DNA of 54,532 nt from Holophagaceae bacterium (lineage in GTDB: Bacteria; Acidobacteriota; Holophagae; Holophagales; Holophagaceae): the NCBI GenBank assembly GCA_025357545.1, contig JANXPB010000236.1, forward strand, positions 1 to 54,532, read 5' to 3'. A model generated the notes under the pieces. That model worked only from the letters and a program-made list of their open reading frames with translations. It made no database searches and was not told where the DNA came from. Below, piece after piece: positions 25,271-33,623 of this stretch (position 1 is the stretch's first letter; the number at the start of each line of letters is the position of its first letter). The translations under genes and the position numbers were made by a program.

Positions 25271-25759
25271 ATGCGCCAATCAGGTTTCACTCTCATCGAG
25301 TTGCTATTGGTGTTGGCGATCATCGGCATCATCAGCGCCATCGCCATTCCCGCGCTGCTGTCCCAGCGGGCCCGGGCCCGGGACAAGGCCTGCATCACCA
25401 GCACGGTGGGTCACCTGGGTGACATTGTGGGTCAGTACGATATGGCCAAGGAAGACCAAGGCAACAATGCCGCTGGGATCACGAATGCCATCAGGAACTA
25501 CCTAACCAGAACGGTTACAGACAGGGATCCCTGGGATTCCACTGTTACTGCGTTGAACCCAAGCCCATTCCAGATCAGCGGCAACCTCACCAAATCCGAC
25601 TTCGAGGGCAACATGAATCCCAGCCCCTTCCTGGGCCGGGGCCGGGCCTACATCCAGTTCGCCTCCAGTGCCCAGCCGGGTTTCATCGGTGTGATCGTGC
25701 GGGTCCAGCTCCAGCAGAATGGTGACACTCTGGTCAAAAAAACCGCCGCGGTTGAATGA
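25271..25759 (+). CDS. Type IV prepilin-like protein
   Basis: A 162-residue class III/type IVa prepilin. The leader MRQSG is followed by the canonical FTLIELLLVLAIIGIISAIAIPAL helix, with prepilin peptidase expected to cut before Phe6, leaving N-methyl-Phe, and Glu at mature position 5. The rest is a small globular pilin head with no cysteines beyond the helix region except one. GGAGG lies just upstream of the ATG at 25271, which settles the start. It is a lone prepilin here; a PilM/PilN-like group begins at about 53 kb. It could be a pilus, pseudopilus or conductive-filament subunit; which one is not decidable. Confidence 0.9.
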   Translation: MRQSGFTLIELLLVLAIIGIISAIAIPALLSQRARARDKACITSTVGHLGDIVGQYDMAKEDQGNNAAGITNAIRNYLTRTVTDRDPWDSTVTALNPSPFQISGNLTKSDFEGNMNPSPFLGRGRAYIQFASSAQPGFIGVIVRVQLQQNGDTLVKKTAAVE

Positions 25760-25781
25760 GGACCAGGGCAGATCCCAGGAC

Positions 25782-27107
25782 TCAGCAATCGCAGGAACCA
25801 CAACAATCACCGCAATCGCCGCAGTCGCATGAGTCGCAGCAATCACCGCAGCCGTTTCCACCGGATTTTTTAGCCTGGTGCGCCACCTCCTGGGCGCCCT
25901 CCGAGAGGCCTTCCAGATCCTCGGGACCCTCGGCGGCAAAGCGGAAGGGCTTCACCAGTTGCCGTGCTGCCTGACCGGCGAACATCAGGTTCAGCAGGAG
26001 CCCGTAGGCTGCCCCCAGCTTGGTCTCAGGGCCCACCCACACCGGGAAGAAGAAGGCCAGGGGCAAGGCCAGCACCAGCACCACCGGGGCCAGCAGCACC
26101 CGCGCCCAGGCCGTGGACTGGGCCAAAGTGGCAGTGACGACAGCCTGGGCCCGGACCATGGCACGCCGCCTCTGGACCACAGGACTTTTCGCGGCTGTGG
26201 AGCAGCCCGCACCATGGCAGGCCGCGCCCAGGCGCGCGGAAAGGTTGGTCTGAAGTCGCGTGACGAAGAGGGTCAGGCGGTCCGCGGAGAGCGGCAAGGC
26301 CTCGAGGTGGGCCGCCACGTTCTGGCCAGCCTCGGCTACGCGGACCCCCATGGCCTCGACCTGGGCGGGGGTAGGGGTTGCAGTCACTCCAAGCGCGGTG
26401 CGGAAGGCGTTGAACTCGCCGAGCCGCGCATCCTTTGCTTCATCCTCGTAGGCGTCCAGCAAGTAGATCAGCTTGCCGAACTCCCGGCCCAGCGCCTCCA
26501 ACCTGGGCACTAAATCCGGTCGGCCTGCCAGCCGGGCCCCAGCCCCGAACAGAATGCCCGTCCCCTCGGCGGTGGGCGCGACCACCTGGCCCAACAATGC
26601 CTCCGCGGGGAGCCGCCCAGCCATGGCGGCAGCGCGGCGCTCGCGGCCCGTTTGCGAAGCCAGCAGCGCGCGTAATGCCTGCACCGGAACCCCCCAGGCC
26701 TCCAGGTCCTCGGAGGCCTTCCGGAAGGGGGTGCCCAAAAACCATGCGGCGGAATCAACAAACCGGGAGGGCGCATCGTCGCGACGGTCCGCCAGCTGGG
26801 CCTCGGAGATGAACAGGGTTGCGGCCGCCGCGAAGCGGAGGCGCATCGGCAGAGAACCATCCTCTTGCGGAAGGGCCAGGCAATTGTAGGACCGGAGGGC
26901 CCGGTTCAGGGACTGCGGCGGCGCGGCCTCCGGCTCCAAGGCCTCCAGCAGTTCCGCCAGAAACACCATGTCGTGGCTCAGGAGGAAGCGGCTGCGTTGG
27001 CCGTAGCGCGCGCCAAGGGTCTTGCAGACCCCGCAGTAGGCCAGCCGCCGCGCCTCCCGTACGCCCGCAGGCTGGGTGCAGATCTTCGCCTTCATCAGTC
27101 CGAACAT
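25782..27107 (-). CDS. DUF5685-like protein with cysteine-repeat tail
   Basis: A 441-residue protein resembling the DUF5685 family: an N-terminal FGLMKAKIC segment with a nearby YCGVCKTLG (CxxC), a long helical body with SHDMVFLAELLEAL and KLIYLLDAYEDEA motifs, then one or two hydrophobic helices (LLAPVVLVLALPLAFFF). The family function is unknown; the helical aspartate-rich body recalls isoprenoid-synthase-like folds. The last 24 residues hold ten cysteines in CGDCC/CDSCDC-type repeats, consistent with metal binding. The start ATG at 27107 has GCGAGG upstream. The gene converges with the prepilin gene, leaving a 22-base gap. Confidence 0.72.
   Translation of the reverse strand: MFGLMKAKICTQPAGVREARRLAYCGVCKTLGARYGQRSRFLLSHDMVFLAELLEALEPEAAPPQSLNRALRSYNCLALPQEDGSLPMRLRFAAAATLFISEAQLADRRDDAPSRFVDSAAWFLGTPFRKASEDLEAWGVPVQALRALLASQTGRERRAAAMAGRLPAEALLGQVVAPTAEGTGILFGAGARLAGRPDLVPRLEALGREFGKLIYLLDAYEDEAKDARLGEFNAFRTALGVTATPTPAQVEAMGVRVAEAGQNVAAHLEALPLSADRLTLFVTRLQTNLSARLGAACHGAGCSTAAKSPVVQRRRAMVRAQAVVTATLAQSTAWARVLLAPVVLVLALPLAFFFPVWVGPETKLGAAYGLLLNLMFAGQAARQLVKPFRFAAEGPEDLEGLSEGAQEVAHQAKKSGGNGCGDCCDSCDCGDCGDCCGSCDC
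25788..25850 (-). repeat. 27-bp imperfect repeats coding a Cys-rich tail
   Basis: Two imperfect 27-base units, 25824-25850 and 25788-25814, are separated by one 9-base TGC-GGC-GAT unit. Each encodes CGDCC-x-SCD. Third-position differences between the units suggest the duplication is not recent and the cysteine pattern is under selection. Confidence 0.7.
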
Positions 27108-27290
27108 GGCGGCCTCGCAAAAGGAAGAAAGTAGGGGCAGGTGGATGGAATTCTGCCCGCCACCGCCCGGCCCTGTCCACCTGGGGCCCACACCTTAAGC
27201 AACTCTAGACTCCGCCCCCCCCCCAAAAGTCCAGCGGGGCCTCAGGATCAGCGCTTCATCCAGCCCCTGCCTTCGCTGCATAATCCGCGT

Positions 27291-28232
27291 ATGGGCCTTC
27301 GCAAGCTACAGCGCCATCTCACGTGGCTGGAATCTTTTGTCACCGCCGTCGAGACGGGCACCCTCGACGGCGCGGCCCAGCATTTGGGCGTGGCACGCAG
27401 CGTGGTGAGCGAGCACTTGAAAGCACTCGAGGAGTCCGTGACCCACGGCGACGCGCTGCTGGAGCGGGGGCCGGGCAAGCGGCTGAAGCTTACGCCCCGG
27501 GGTGAACGGCTCTACGCCGCCGCCCAGGGCCCGCTGCACCAACTGGACCTGAAACGCCTTCAGGACTTCGCGAGCCTGGAGCCGAATCTCCGGCTGGGGC
27601 TCAATCCCACCCTTTCCACTGCGTTGCTGGATGGCATCACTGCGGAGATGGCCCGGCGGGACATCAAGCTGGAGACCAGTTTCGGCGGGGCCTTCGATTT
27701 GGTGCGCCAGGTGCAGACCCGACAGCTGGACCTGGCCCTGGGCTTCACACCCCTGCCCCCCCATCGCGGGGTGGAAAGCCAGGTGCTGGCCCACCTGCCC
27801 TTCGTGGTGCTGGCAGCTCCGGACTCCGAGGCAGCAAAGGCCTTCGGCACCCGGCTCCAAGTGAAGGTGGCGGATCTGGCTGCCTTGCCCTTTGTGGACT
27901 GGCTGCGGGACGATCCCTATGGCGGCGCCAATAGCCAGCGCTTTACCGAGGCCGGTATCACGGTGAAAGAGGTGGCGCGGGTTGAGAGTTTCCTCCAGCT
28001 CTACCCAGCGCTGCGGGCCTACGGAGCCTGCGCCATCGCGCCGGATCTGAGACCCCTGGCACCGTTTCCCGCAGATTTGGGGATCTGGAAGCTCAAGGAG
28101 CCGGTGGCCCAGTTCGTAGAGGTCGTGGCCCTGGAACCGGCCGGGGGCGCCCGGGCCGAAGCTCTGGCCTGCCTGGGCTTCCTCAAGGCCCACCTGGCTA
28201 AGTTTCACCAATTGTCGAAAAACAGACCATAA
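27291..28232 (+). CDS. LysR-family transcriptional regulator
   Basis: A 313-residue LysR-type regulator. The N-terminal winged helix-turn-helix reads FVTAVETGTLDGAAQHLGVARSVVSEHLKALEE, followed by an alternative sequence LLERGPGKRLKLTPRGE in place of the classical wing. The remainder is the periplasmic-binding-like effector domain. The start at ATG 27291 fits the HTH position; the ORF-track extension contains a C-run and is not family-like. No strong ribosome site is seen. It is followed after 62 bases by the aromatic hydroxylase gene and is a natural candidate to control that unit, although LysR genes more often lie divergently. Confidence 0.87.
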   Translation: MGLRKLQRHLTWLESFVTAVETGTLDGAAQHLGVARSVVSEHLKALEESVTHGDALLERGPGKRLKLTPRGERLYAAAQGPLHQLDLKRLQDFASLEPNLRLGLNPTLSTALLDGITAEMARRDIKLETSFGGAFDLVRQVQTRQLDLALGFTPLPPHRGVESQVLAHLPFVVLAAPDSEAAKAFGTRLQVKVADLAALPFVDWLRDDPYGGANSQRFTEAGITVKEVARVESFLQLYPALRAYGACAIAPDLRPLAPFPADLGIWKLKEPVAQFVEVVALEPAGGARAEALACLGFLKAHLAKFHQLSKNRP

Positions 28233-28294
28233 GGTCGAACTATTTTGGATTTTCGCCTAGAGTCCGGAGCCCCATAATGGGAGTTGGAGCCCCT

Positions 28295-29866
28295 ATGACC
28301 CCCACTGAGCGAGCCATCCGCGCCCTGCCCAAGCATCTGCAGCGCTACGTGGTGTCGCAGGACTACGCAGCCTATACCCCCCGGGACCAGGCGGTGTGGC
28401 GGCATATCCTGCGGCGGCTCACGGTACACCTGAAGGACAAGGCCCATCCGAGCTACCTCAAGGGCCTCGACGCCACCGGCATCGGCCTGGAGCGCATCCC
28501 CAGCCTGGACGAGATGAACGAAAAACTCCACTCCCTGGGGTGGAGCGCCGTGGCGGTGCGGGGCTTCATCCCCCCTTCGGTGTTCACGGAATTGCAGGCT
28601 CTCGGCGTCCTCGCCATCGCCGCAGACATCCGGGCCTACCAGCACGTGGACTACACGCCAGCGCCGGACATCATCCACGAAAGCGCGGGGCACGCGCCGA
28701 TCCTGGCGGACGCCCGCTACGCCGAGTATCTGAAGCGCTGCGGTGTCGCCGGCTTCAAGGCCATCGCATCCGTGGAGGACCAGGCGGTCTTCGAGGCCAT
28801 CCGCAACCTCAGTGTCGTCAAGGAGGATCCCACCGCCACGCCCGAGGACGTGGCGGTGGCCGGTGCCCGGCTGCGCGCGGCTTCCCAAAGCCGCCGCTAC
28901 GTCAGCGAGAACACGAAGGCCTCGCGGTTGTACTGGTGGACCGCAGAGTACGGCTTGGTGGGCGCCTTGGGCGAGCCAAAAATCTACGGTGCGGGCCTGC
29001 TCTCCTCCATCGGCGAAGCGGTCCATTGCCTCACGAGCGCCGTCAAGAAAGTGCCCTTGAGCCTGGTGTGCGCCGAGACCGAATACGACATCACCACCAT
29101 GCAGCCCCAGCTCTTCGTGGCCCGGGATTTCGACCATCTTTTCGAAGTGCTGGAGGAATTCGAGGCCACCACGGCCTGGAAGCGCGGCGGGGACTTCGGC
29201 CTGGAGGAAGCTCTGCGGGCACGCACCGTGAACCATCTTGTCCTCGCCGAGGGCCTGGAATTGAGCGGCAAGGTGGCTGAACTCGCCGCGGGCCGCCCGC
29301 TCTCGGCGATTCTCTGCACCGCGCTCGTTCGGCTGGATGGACCGATCCTCATCTCCCGCGAAGGCCAGGCCTTGCGGCGGCCCTGGTCCGGACCGGCCCT
29401 GGTGGCCTTTGGAAAAGCAGACCTGCCCCCGTCCGGCGCTTTCGAAGTGGAGCTGCTATCGGGGTTGTGCCTCTCGGGTTTTAAAGTGGGCGATCACGAA
29501 GTCATCAACCTGCGCGCCCACCTCCATGGCCAGCCCCTCGATGTCCCCTCCTGGGCCCTGCTCTTCGTCAGCGAGAGTCTGCCCTCGGTCGCCGGCGGCC
29601 CCGCGGATCCCGGCGCTTGGGACCACTGGTTCGGCGAGCAGAACGCCTTCGCCGAAGGCGACGCCGAAGCCCAGGCCCGGGCCCGGAAGGCTGATGCCTT
29701 GACCGCTGAATTGGGGGCCCTCTACACCGAAGTGCGTGCCCTGCGCGAGTCCGACGCCGGGCCCGGCCACCGCTTGCCGGCCATCCTGGCCACCCTGGAG
29801 CGCTTCCCCGAGGACTGGCTGCTCAGGGCCGAGGTGGCTGAATTGACGGAACACAGCCACGCCTGA
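28295..29866 (+). CDS. phhA: Pterin-dependent aromatic amino acid hydroxylase
   Basis: A 523-residue tetrahydropterin-dependent hydroxylase, probably phenylalanine 4-hydroxylase. The iron ligands are His128 and His133 (HESAGHAPIL) and Glu218 (LYWWTAEYGLVG). The body extends about 230 residues beyond short bacterial PhhA forms, with an insertion between the histidine and glutamate motifs and a C-terminal region containing LRAHLHGQPLDVPS; this resembles the long form known in several phyla. GGAG sits six bases before the ATG at 28295, so I prefer it to the ORF-track start at 28277. A carbinolamine dehydratase gene lies nearby and would recycle the pterin cofactor. Confidence 0.9.
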   Translation: MTPTERAIRALPKHLQRYVVSQDYAAYTPRDQAVWRHILRRLTVHLKDKAHPSYLKGLDATGIGLERIPSLDEMNEKLHSLGWSAVAVRGFIPPSVFTELQALGVLAIAADIRAYQHVDYTPAPDIIHESAGHAPILADARYAEYLKRCGVAGFKAIASVEDQAVFEAIRNLSVVKEDPTATPEDVAVAGARLRAASQSRRYVSENTKASRLYWWTAEYGLVGALGEPKIYGAGLLSSIGEAVHCLTSAVKKVPLSLVCAETEYDITTMQPQLFVARDFDHLFEVLEEFEATTAWKRGGDFGLEEALRARTVNHLVLAEGLELSGKVAELAAGRPLSAILCTALVRLDGPILISREGQALRRPWSGPALVAFGKADLPPSGAFEVELLSGLCLSGFKVGDHEVINLRAHLHGQPLDVPSWALLFVSESLPSVAGGPADPGAWDHWFGEQNAFAEGDAEAQARARKADALTAELGALYTEVRALRESDAGPGHRLPAILATLERFPEDWLLRAEVAELTEHSHA

Positions 29867-29906
29867 TGCAGGCTAGACTGACGGCTTTCCACCCACTGGA
29901 GGGCCC

Positions 29907-30956
29907 ATTCGAATCCAGCAACTGAACGACGGCGCCTGCAAAACCTACCTGGCCGAAGAAGGCGGCGAAGCCGCGCTGGTGGACCCCCTTCTGGGCCGGG
30001 AGGACCACTACCTGGCGGAGCTGAAAGGCCTTGGCCTTCGCTTGCGCTACGTGCTCGACACCCACACCCACGCGGACCACCTCTCGGCCTGCGCCCGGCT
30101 CCGGGACCTCACCGGGGCCGACTACGGGGTCCACGCGGATTCACAAATCCAAGAAGCCAATCTCCGCCTTCACAGCGGCCGCGACCTGCCCCTCGGGGAC
30201 TCGCGCATCGAAAGCCTGCATACCCCGGGGCACACCCGCGATAGCCAGAGCTTCCTGCTGGCGGGGCACCTGTTCACTGGAGATTTTCTTTTCCTAGGCG
30301 AAGGCGGGGCCGGACGCACGGACCTGCCCGGCGGCGACCCCGGCGCCCACTGGGACAGCCTGCAACTGCTCGCCGCTCTCGATGGCTCTCTCAAGGTGCT
30401 GCCCGGCCACGACTATCGGGCCTCCGGCCCTTCCACCCTGGCGGGGGAACGCCAGCGCAACCCGCGCCTGCAACCCCGCAGCCGGGAGGCCTACGTGGCC
30501 TGGCTCCAAGGCGCGACATTGCCGGCGGCGGATTGGATGGTGGACGTGGTGAAGGCCAACCTGCGCTGCACCCGGGATCCAAATTGCGTGGCCATTCCCC
30601 AAGAAGGCGCTTCCTGCGAAGTGGGCGGAGGCAGCGTGGACGTCCCCACCCTCACTTGCCGGGATCTGGCGAACTTGGCCCGGCGGCCCTTCCTGCTGGA
30701 TGTGCGGGAACCCGATGAATTCACGGGTTCCTTGGGACACATAGTTGGAGCCTGCCTTATACCTCTGGGAGACCTGCCCAGGCGGATCAAGGAACTGGCA
30801 GCCCTTCGGCAGGCTCCGGTAGTCACGATTTGCAAGGCCGGAGGCCGTTCGGCCCAAGCCCAGAAGATCCTTGAGGCGGCAGGCTTCGACCACGTGAAAT
30901 CGCTGGCCGGGGGCATGGAAACTTGGAATCTCCAGGGCCTACCGGTGGCCCGCTGA
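29907..30956 (+). CDS. MBL-fold hydrolase/persulfide dioxygenase-rhodanese fusion, ATT start
   Basis: A 349-residue fusion. Residues 1 to about 200 form a metallo-beta-lactamase domain of the ETHE1/glyoxalase II type: THTHADHL (His53, His55, Asp57, His58), GHTRDS (His109), TGDF (Asp126) and PGHDY (His168). Residues from about 235 form a rhodanese domain with the catalytic loop TICKAGGRS. The family is linked to persulfide and sulfide oxidation. The frame opens after TAG at 29874 and has no ATG, GTG or TTG before 29979; ATT at 29907 sits four bases after GGAGG and gives a natural N-terminus (IRIQQLNDGACKTYL). The ORF track starts late at GTG 29979 and loses the first strand. Confidence 0.85.
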   Translation: MRIQQLNDGACKTYLAEEGGEAALVDPLLGREDHYLAELKGLGLRLRYVLDTHTHADHLSACARLRDLTGADYGVHADSQIQEANLRLHSGRDLPLGDSRIESLHTPGHTRDSQSFLLAGHLFTGDFLFLGEGGAGRTDLPGGDPGAHWDSLQLLAALDGSLKVLPGHDYRASGPSTLAGERQRNPRLQPRSREAYVAWLQGATLPAADWMVDVVKANLRCTRDPNCVAIPQEGASCEVGGGSVDVPTLTCRDLANLARRPFLLDVREPDEFTGSLGHIVGACLIPLGDLPRRIKELAALRQAPVVTICKAGGRSAQAQKILEAAGFDHVKSLAGGMETWNLQGLPVAR

Positions 30957-31083
30957 AAGGGGCGCCTTCGCCGGCCAGGCCCCGCGAACCCAGGTTTGCC
31001 TCCATCCTGTCACCGTCGGTGCCTCCGGGGCGCAGTGGCGGCCTTGCGCTTGGGCCGGTAGGCTCAATCCAGAGGGAGTGCCC

Positions 31084-31329
31084 ATGAGCTGGATCGAACG
31101 CGACAAGGCCCTGCACCGGGAGATCAAGACACCCGATTTCATGACCGCCTTCAACATCGTCAGTGCCATCGCCGCGCCCGCCGAAGCCCTGCAGCACCAC
31201 CCTGACATCGAATTTGGCTGGGGCTACGTCCGCCTCACCCTCACCACCCATGACGCAGGTGGCGTCACCGAGAAGGATCGCAAGCTCGCGGCGAAGATCG
31301 ACGCAGCCATCGCACCCTTCGGCGTCTGA
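31084..31329 (+). CDS. phhB: Pterin-4a-carbinolamine dehydratase
   Basis: An 81-residue PCD/DCoH-type enzyme that dehydrates 4a-hydroxytetrahydropterin, the product of aromatic amino acid hydroxylases. The motif HHPDIEFGWGYVRLTLTTHDAGGVTEKD is diagnostic, including the His-His-Pro active site. The start at ATG 31084 has AGGGAG six bases upstream; the ORF-track start two codons earlier is a GTG within that region. It completes a pterin hydroxylase and recycling pair with the long hydroxylase, with an MBL-rhodanese gene between them. Its TGA is immediately followed by the convergent murD stop, forming TGATCA. Confidence 0.93.
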   Translation: MSWIERDKALHREIKTPDFMTAFNIVSAIAAPAEALQHHPDIEFGWGYVRLTLTTHDAGGVTEKDRKLAAKIDAAIAPFGV

Positions 31330-32685
31330 TCAGGCCCGGGCCCACACCTTCACCAAGGCCTCGAACCGCTCGCCGCGTTCCTCGAAATTCCTGAACTGGT
31401 CGAAGCTGGCACAGGCAGGGCTCAGCAGCACCTGGTCGCTGGGCTGGGCCAGGGACAAGGCATGCTGCACAGCGTCGTCAAAAGCAGTCACAACGTCATG
31501 GGGCAGGTCGCCTAGATCCCGTTGAAGCTGTGGCACGGCCTCACCGAGGAAGACCAACCGACGCAGCTTTCCGTTGAGCGCTGCCCGCAGCGGGCCATAG
31601 CTGGCGCCCTTGTCGGTGCCGCCGAGCAACAGGACGACCGGCCCAGGCAGGGCGCGGATGGCGATGAGCGTTGCATCCACATTGGTGCCTTTGGAATCGT
31701 TGTACGCCTTCACGCCCCCGCGCTCGCCGCAGAGGGCGATGCGGTGGGCCAAGCCAGGGTAGCTGCGCAGGCCTGCGCGGAGGGCTTCCAGAGGCGCTCC
31801 GCCGTGGCTGGCCAGCAGCAAAGCGGCCAAAGCGTTGTCCACGTTGTGGTCGCCGGGAAGCTTCAGTTCAGCGCGTTTGAGGACAGCGGTGAGGTGGCCG
31901 TCCCGGCCTTTGATGAAAAGCAGTCCGCGGGCATCGCAAAATGCGCTGGGACCGGCGGTCTCCTCCCATCCGAAAGTGGCCGTGGCGGCCATTCCGGGCG
32001 CATCGACCCACCATTCCGGGTGGGCGGCCGGCACCACGCGCAGGTCCTGCTCCGTCTGATGCTCGAAGATGCGCAGCTTGGCCTGGCGATAGGCTTCCAG
32101 CGTTCCGTGCCGGGCCAGATGGTCCGGCGACAAATTCAGGAAGGCCGCGCCGTCCGCGTGGAAATCCTTCACCGTCTCTAGCTGGTAACTGGACAATTCC
32201 AGCGCGTAGATGGAGCCAGGGCCGCCTTCCACGACCGCTTGCAGGAAGGGGGTCCCCAGATTGCCGCAGGCCACGGCGGACAGCCCGGCTGCCCGCAGCA
32301 GGTGGGCCAACAAATCCGTTGTGGTGCTCTTCCCGTTGGTGCCCGTGATGGCCAGGATGCGGGAGCCATCGGCTTTGGCCCGCAGCGCCCGGTGCGCCAA
32401 CTCCACTTCGCCGATGACCGGAATGCCCCGGGCGGCTGCCTGGGCAGCGAAGGGAACGCGTGGACTGATGCCCGGGCTCAGCACCACCTCTGCGCAATGC
32501 TCCAGCAGCGACAGGGGGTGATCGCCCCAGACGGCGGGAACTCCGGCCGAAAGGAGCACCTTCAGCTGGTCGGGACTTGGGTGGAACTCCTGGTCCGTGA
32601 GCACTGTCTCGACGCCCGATGACGCTAGGAAGGCCGCCGCCGCCAGCCCGGATTTTCCTGCTCCCAACACCACCGTCCGCCCCAT
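31330..32685 (-). CDS. murD: UDP-N-acetylmuramoyl-L-alanine--D-glutamate ligase MurD
   Basis: A 451-residue Mur ligase adding D-Glu to UDP-MurNAc-L-Ala in cytoplasmic peptidoglycan precursor synthesis. VVLGAGKSGLAAA starts the N-terminal Rossmann domain; the central ATPase domain has ITGTNGKSTTTDLL (P-loop) and LELSSYQLE; the C-terminal ADP domain has YNDSKGTNVDAT and LLLGGTDKG. Length is normal. GAGGT lies just upstream of the ATG. The gene is separate from the usual dcw cluster, at least in this window. It converges with phhB, whose stop is directly adjacent. Confidence 0.96.
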   Translation of the reverse strand: MGRTVVLGAGKSGLAAAAFLASSGVETVLTDQEFHPSPDQLKVLLSAGVPAVWGDHPLSLLEHCAEVVLSPGISPRVPFAAQAAARGIPVIGEVELAHRALRAKADGSRILAITGTNGKSTTTDLLAHLLRAAGLSAVACGNLGTPFLQAVVEGGPGSIYALELSSYQLETVKDFHADGAAFLNLSPDHLARHGTLEAYRQAKLRIFEHQTEQDLRVVPAAHPEWWVDAPGMAATATFGWEETAGPSAFCDARGLLFIKGRDGHLTAVLKRAELKLPGDHNVDNALAALLLASHGGAPLEALRAGLRSYPGLAHRIALCGERGGVKAYNDSKGTNVDATLIAIRALPGPVVLLLGGTDKGASYGPLRAALNGKLRRLVFLGEAVPQLQRDLGDLPHDVVTAFDDAVQHALSLAQPSDQVLLSPACASFDQFRNFEERGERFEALVKVWARA

Positions 32686-32831
32686 GCAACCTCCACTTCC
32701 AGCCTAGCTTAGAGTTCCAGAAGGCTTCTTCACATCACTTAACATTCGCAGAAGGTGGCAGACCTGGACAGGAGGTATAAGCTTGGCTCCACAACCCTGG
32801 CATAGCGTCATGGTCCGGTCCCGGAGCCTTC

Positions 32832-33623
32832 TTGAGCGCGGATATTCTCCAGAGCCTTCTCAGCCACCAACGGGCCCTGGTTCCCTATGCTCACCCGATC
32901 TACAGCGTGCGGAGCGCCCGGATCATGGCGCAGGAAATGTTGTTCCGCTTCAAGGGCGACGATGGCGAGATGCGAGCGGTGGGCACCATCTTCGCCAACC
33001 GCGACATCTCCTTCGACCACAAGGTGAGCCTCGACCTGCTGTGCCTGGATGCCGCCTTCAAGCTGCTGTCGGGCACGGTGCCCGTCGACCGGATGCACTT
33101 CATCAACCTGGAACCCAGCACCCTGGCCCACCCGGATTTCTGGGACCACCTGCCCCGCTGGGTGGGAGGCCTTGAAGTGAACCCAGGCCAGGTGGTGGTG
33201 GAATTCACCGAGAGCCACTCGCTCCATGACCTGGACGAGCTGCAGAAATATTCGAAGCGGCTGCGGGATCACGGCTTGAAGATCGCGGTGGACGACCTGG
33301 GCGCGGGGGTGGCGTCCCTGACGCACATGGCGCGGCTGGCCCCGGATTTCATCAAGGCCGACCGCAGCCTGGTGGAGCAGGTGCACCGGCGCCCGTATCA
33401 AGCGGCCTTGTTGAATGCCCTGGCACATTTCGCCGAGCGCATGCGCGTGGGCTTCATCGCCGAGGGCATCGAACTCTATGAGGAACTCACCGCCGTGATG
33501 GACGCCGACGTGCCCTGGGTGCAGGGCTATGTTTATGGGCGCCCCGAACCTATCCTGGACCTGGGCGCGGCCATCAGGGCCACTCAGCAGCAGGGGCAGA
33601 ACCAGGGCGAGAAAGTTTCATAG
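32832..33623 (+). CDS. EAL-domain protein, possible c-di-GMP phosphodiesterase
   Basis: A 263-residue stand-alone EAL domain. The signature is EML (Glu35) instead of EAL; other expected catalytic residues can be found as Asn92 (FINLEP), Glu124 or 127 (VEFTES), Asp154-Asp155 (AVDDLGAGV), Lys175 (FIKADRSLV), Glu211 (AEGIE) and Gln231 (QGYVYGRP). No GGDEF, membrane or sensory domain is seen. Activity is therefore plausible but the loop-6 sequence is altered from DDFGTG. The start appears to be TTG at 32832 with GGAG upstream. A stronger AGGAGG at about 32770 instead serves a TTG in another frame, so the N-terminus is uncertain. It overlaps truB convergently by six bases. Confidence 0.8.
   Translation: MSADILQSLLSHQRALVPYAHPIYSVRSARIMAQEMLFRFKGDDGEMRAVGTIFANRDISFDHKVSLDLLCLDAAFKLLSGTVPVDRMHFINLEPSTLAHPDFWDHLPRWVGGLEVNPGQVVVEFTESHSLHDLDELQKYSKRLRDHGLKIAVDDLGAGVASLTHMARLAPDFIKADRSLVEQVHRRPYQAALLNALAHFAERMRVGFIAEGIELYEELTAVMDADVPWVQGYVYGRPEPILDLGAAIRATQQQGQNQGEKVS

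Noticed and set aside
25785-25856. CRISPR array or tandem repeat locus
   Set aside because: Repeats are short, in-frame coding units of the DUF5685 protein without spacers.
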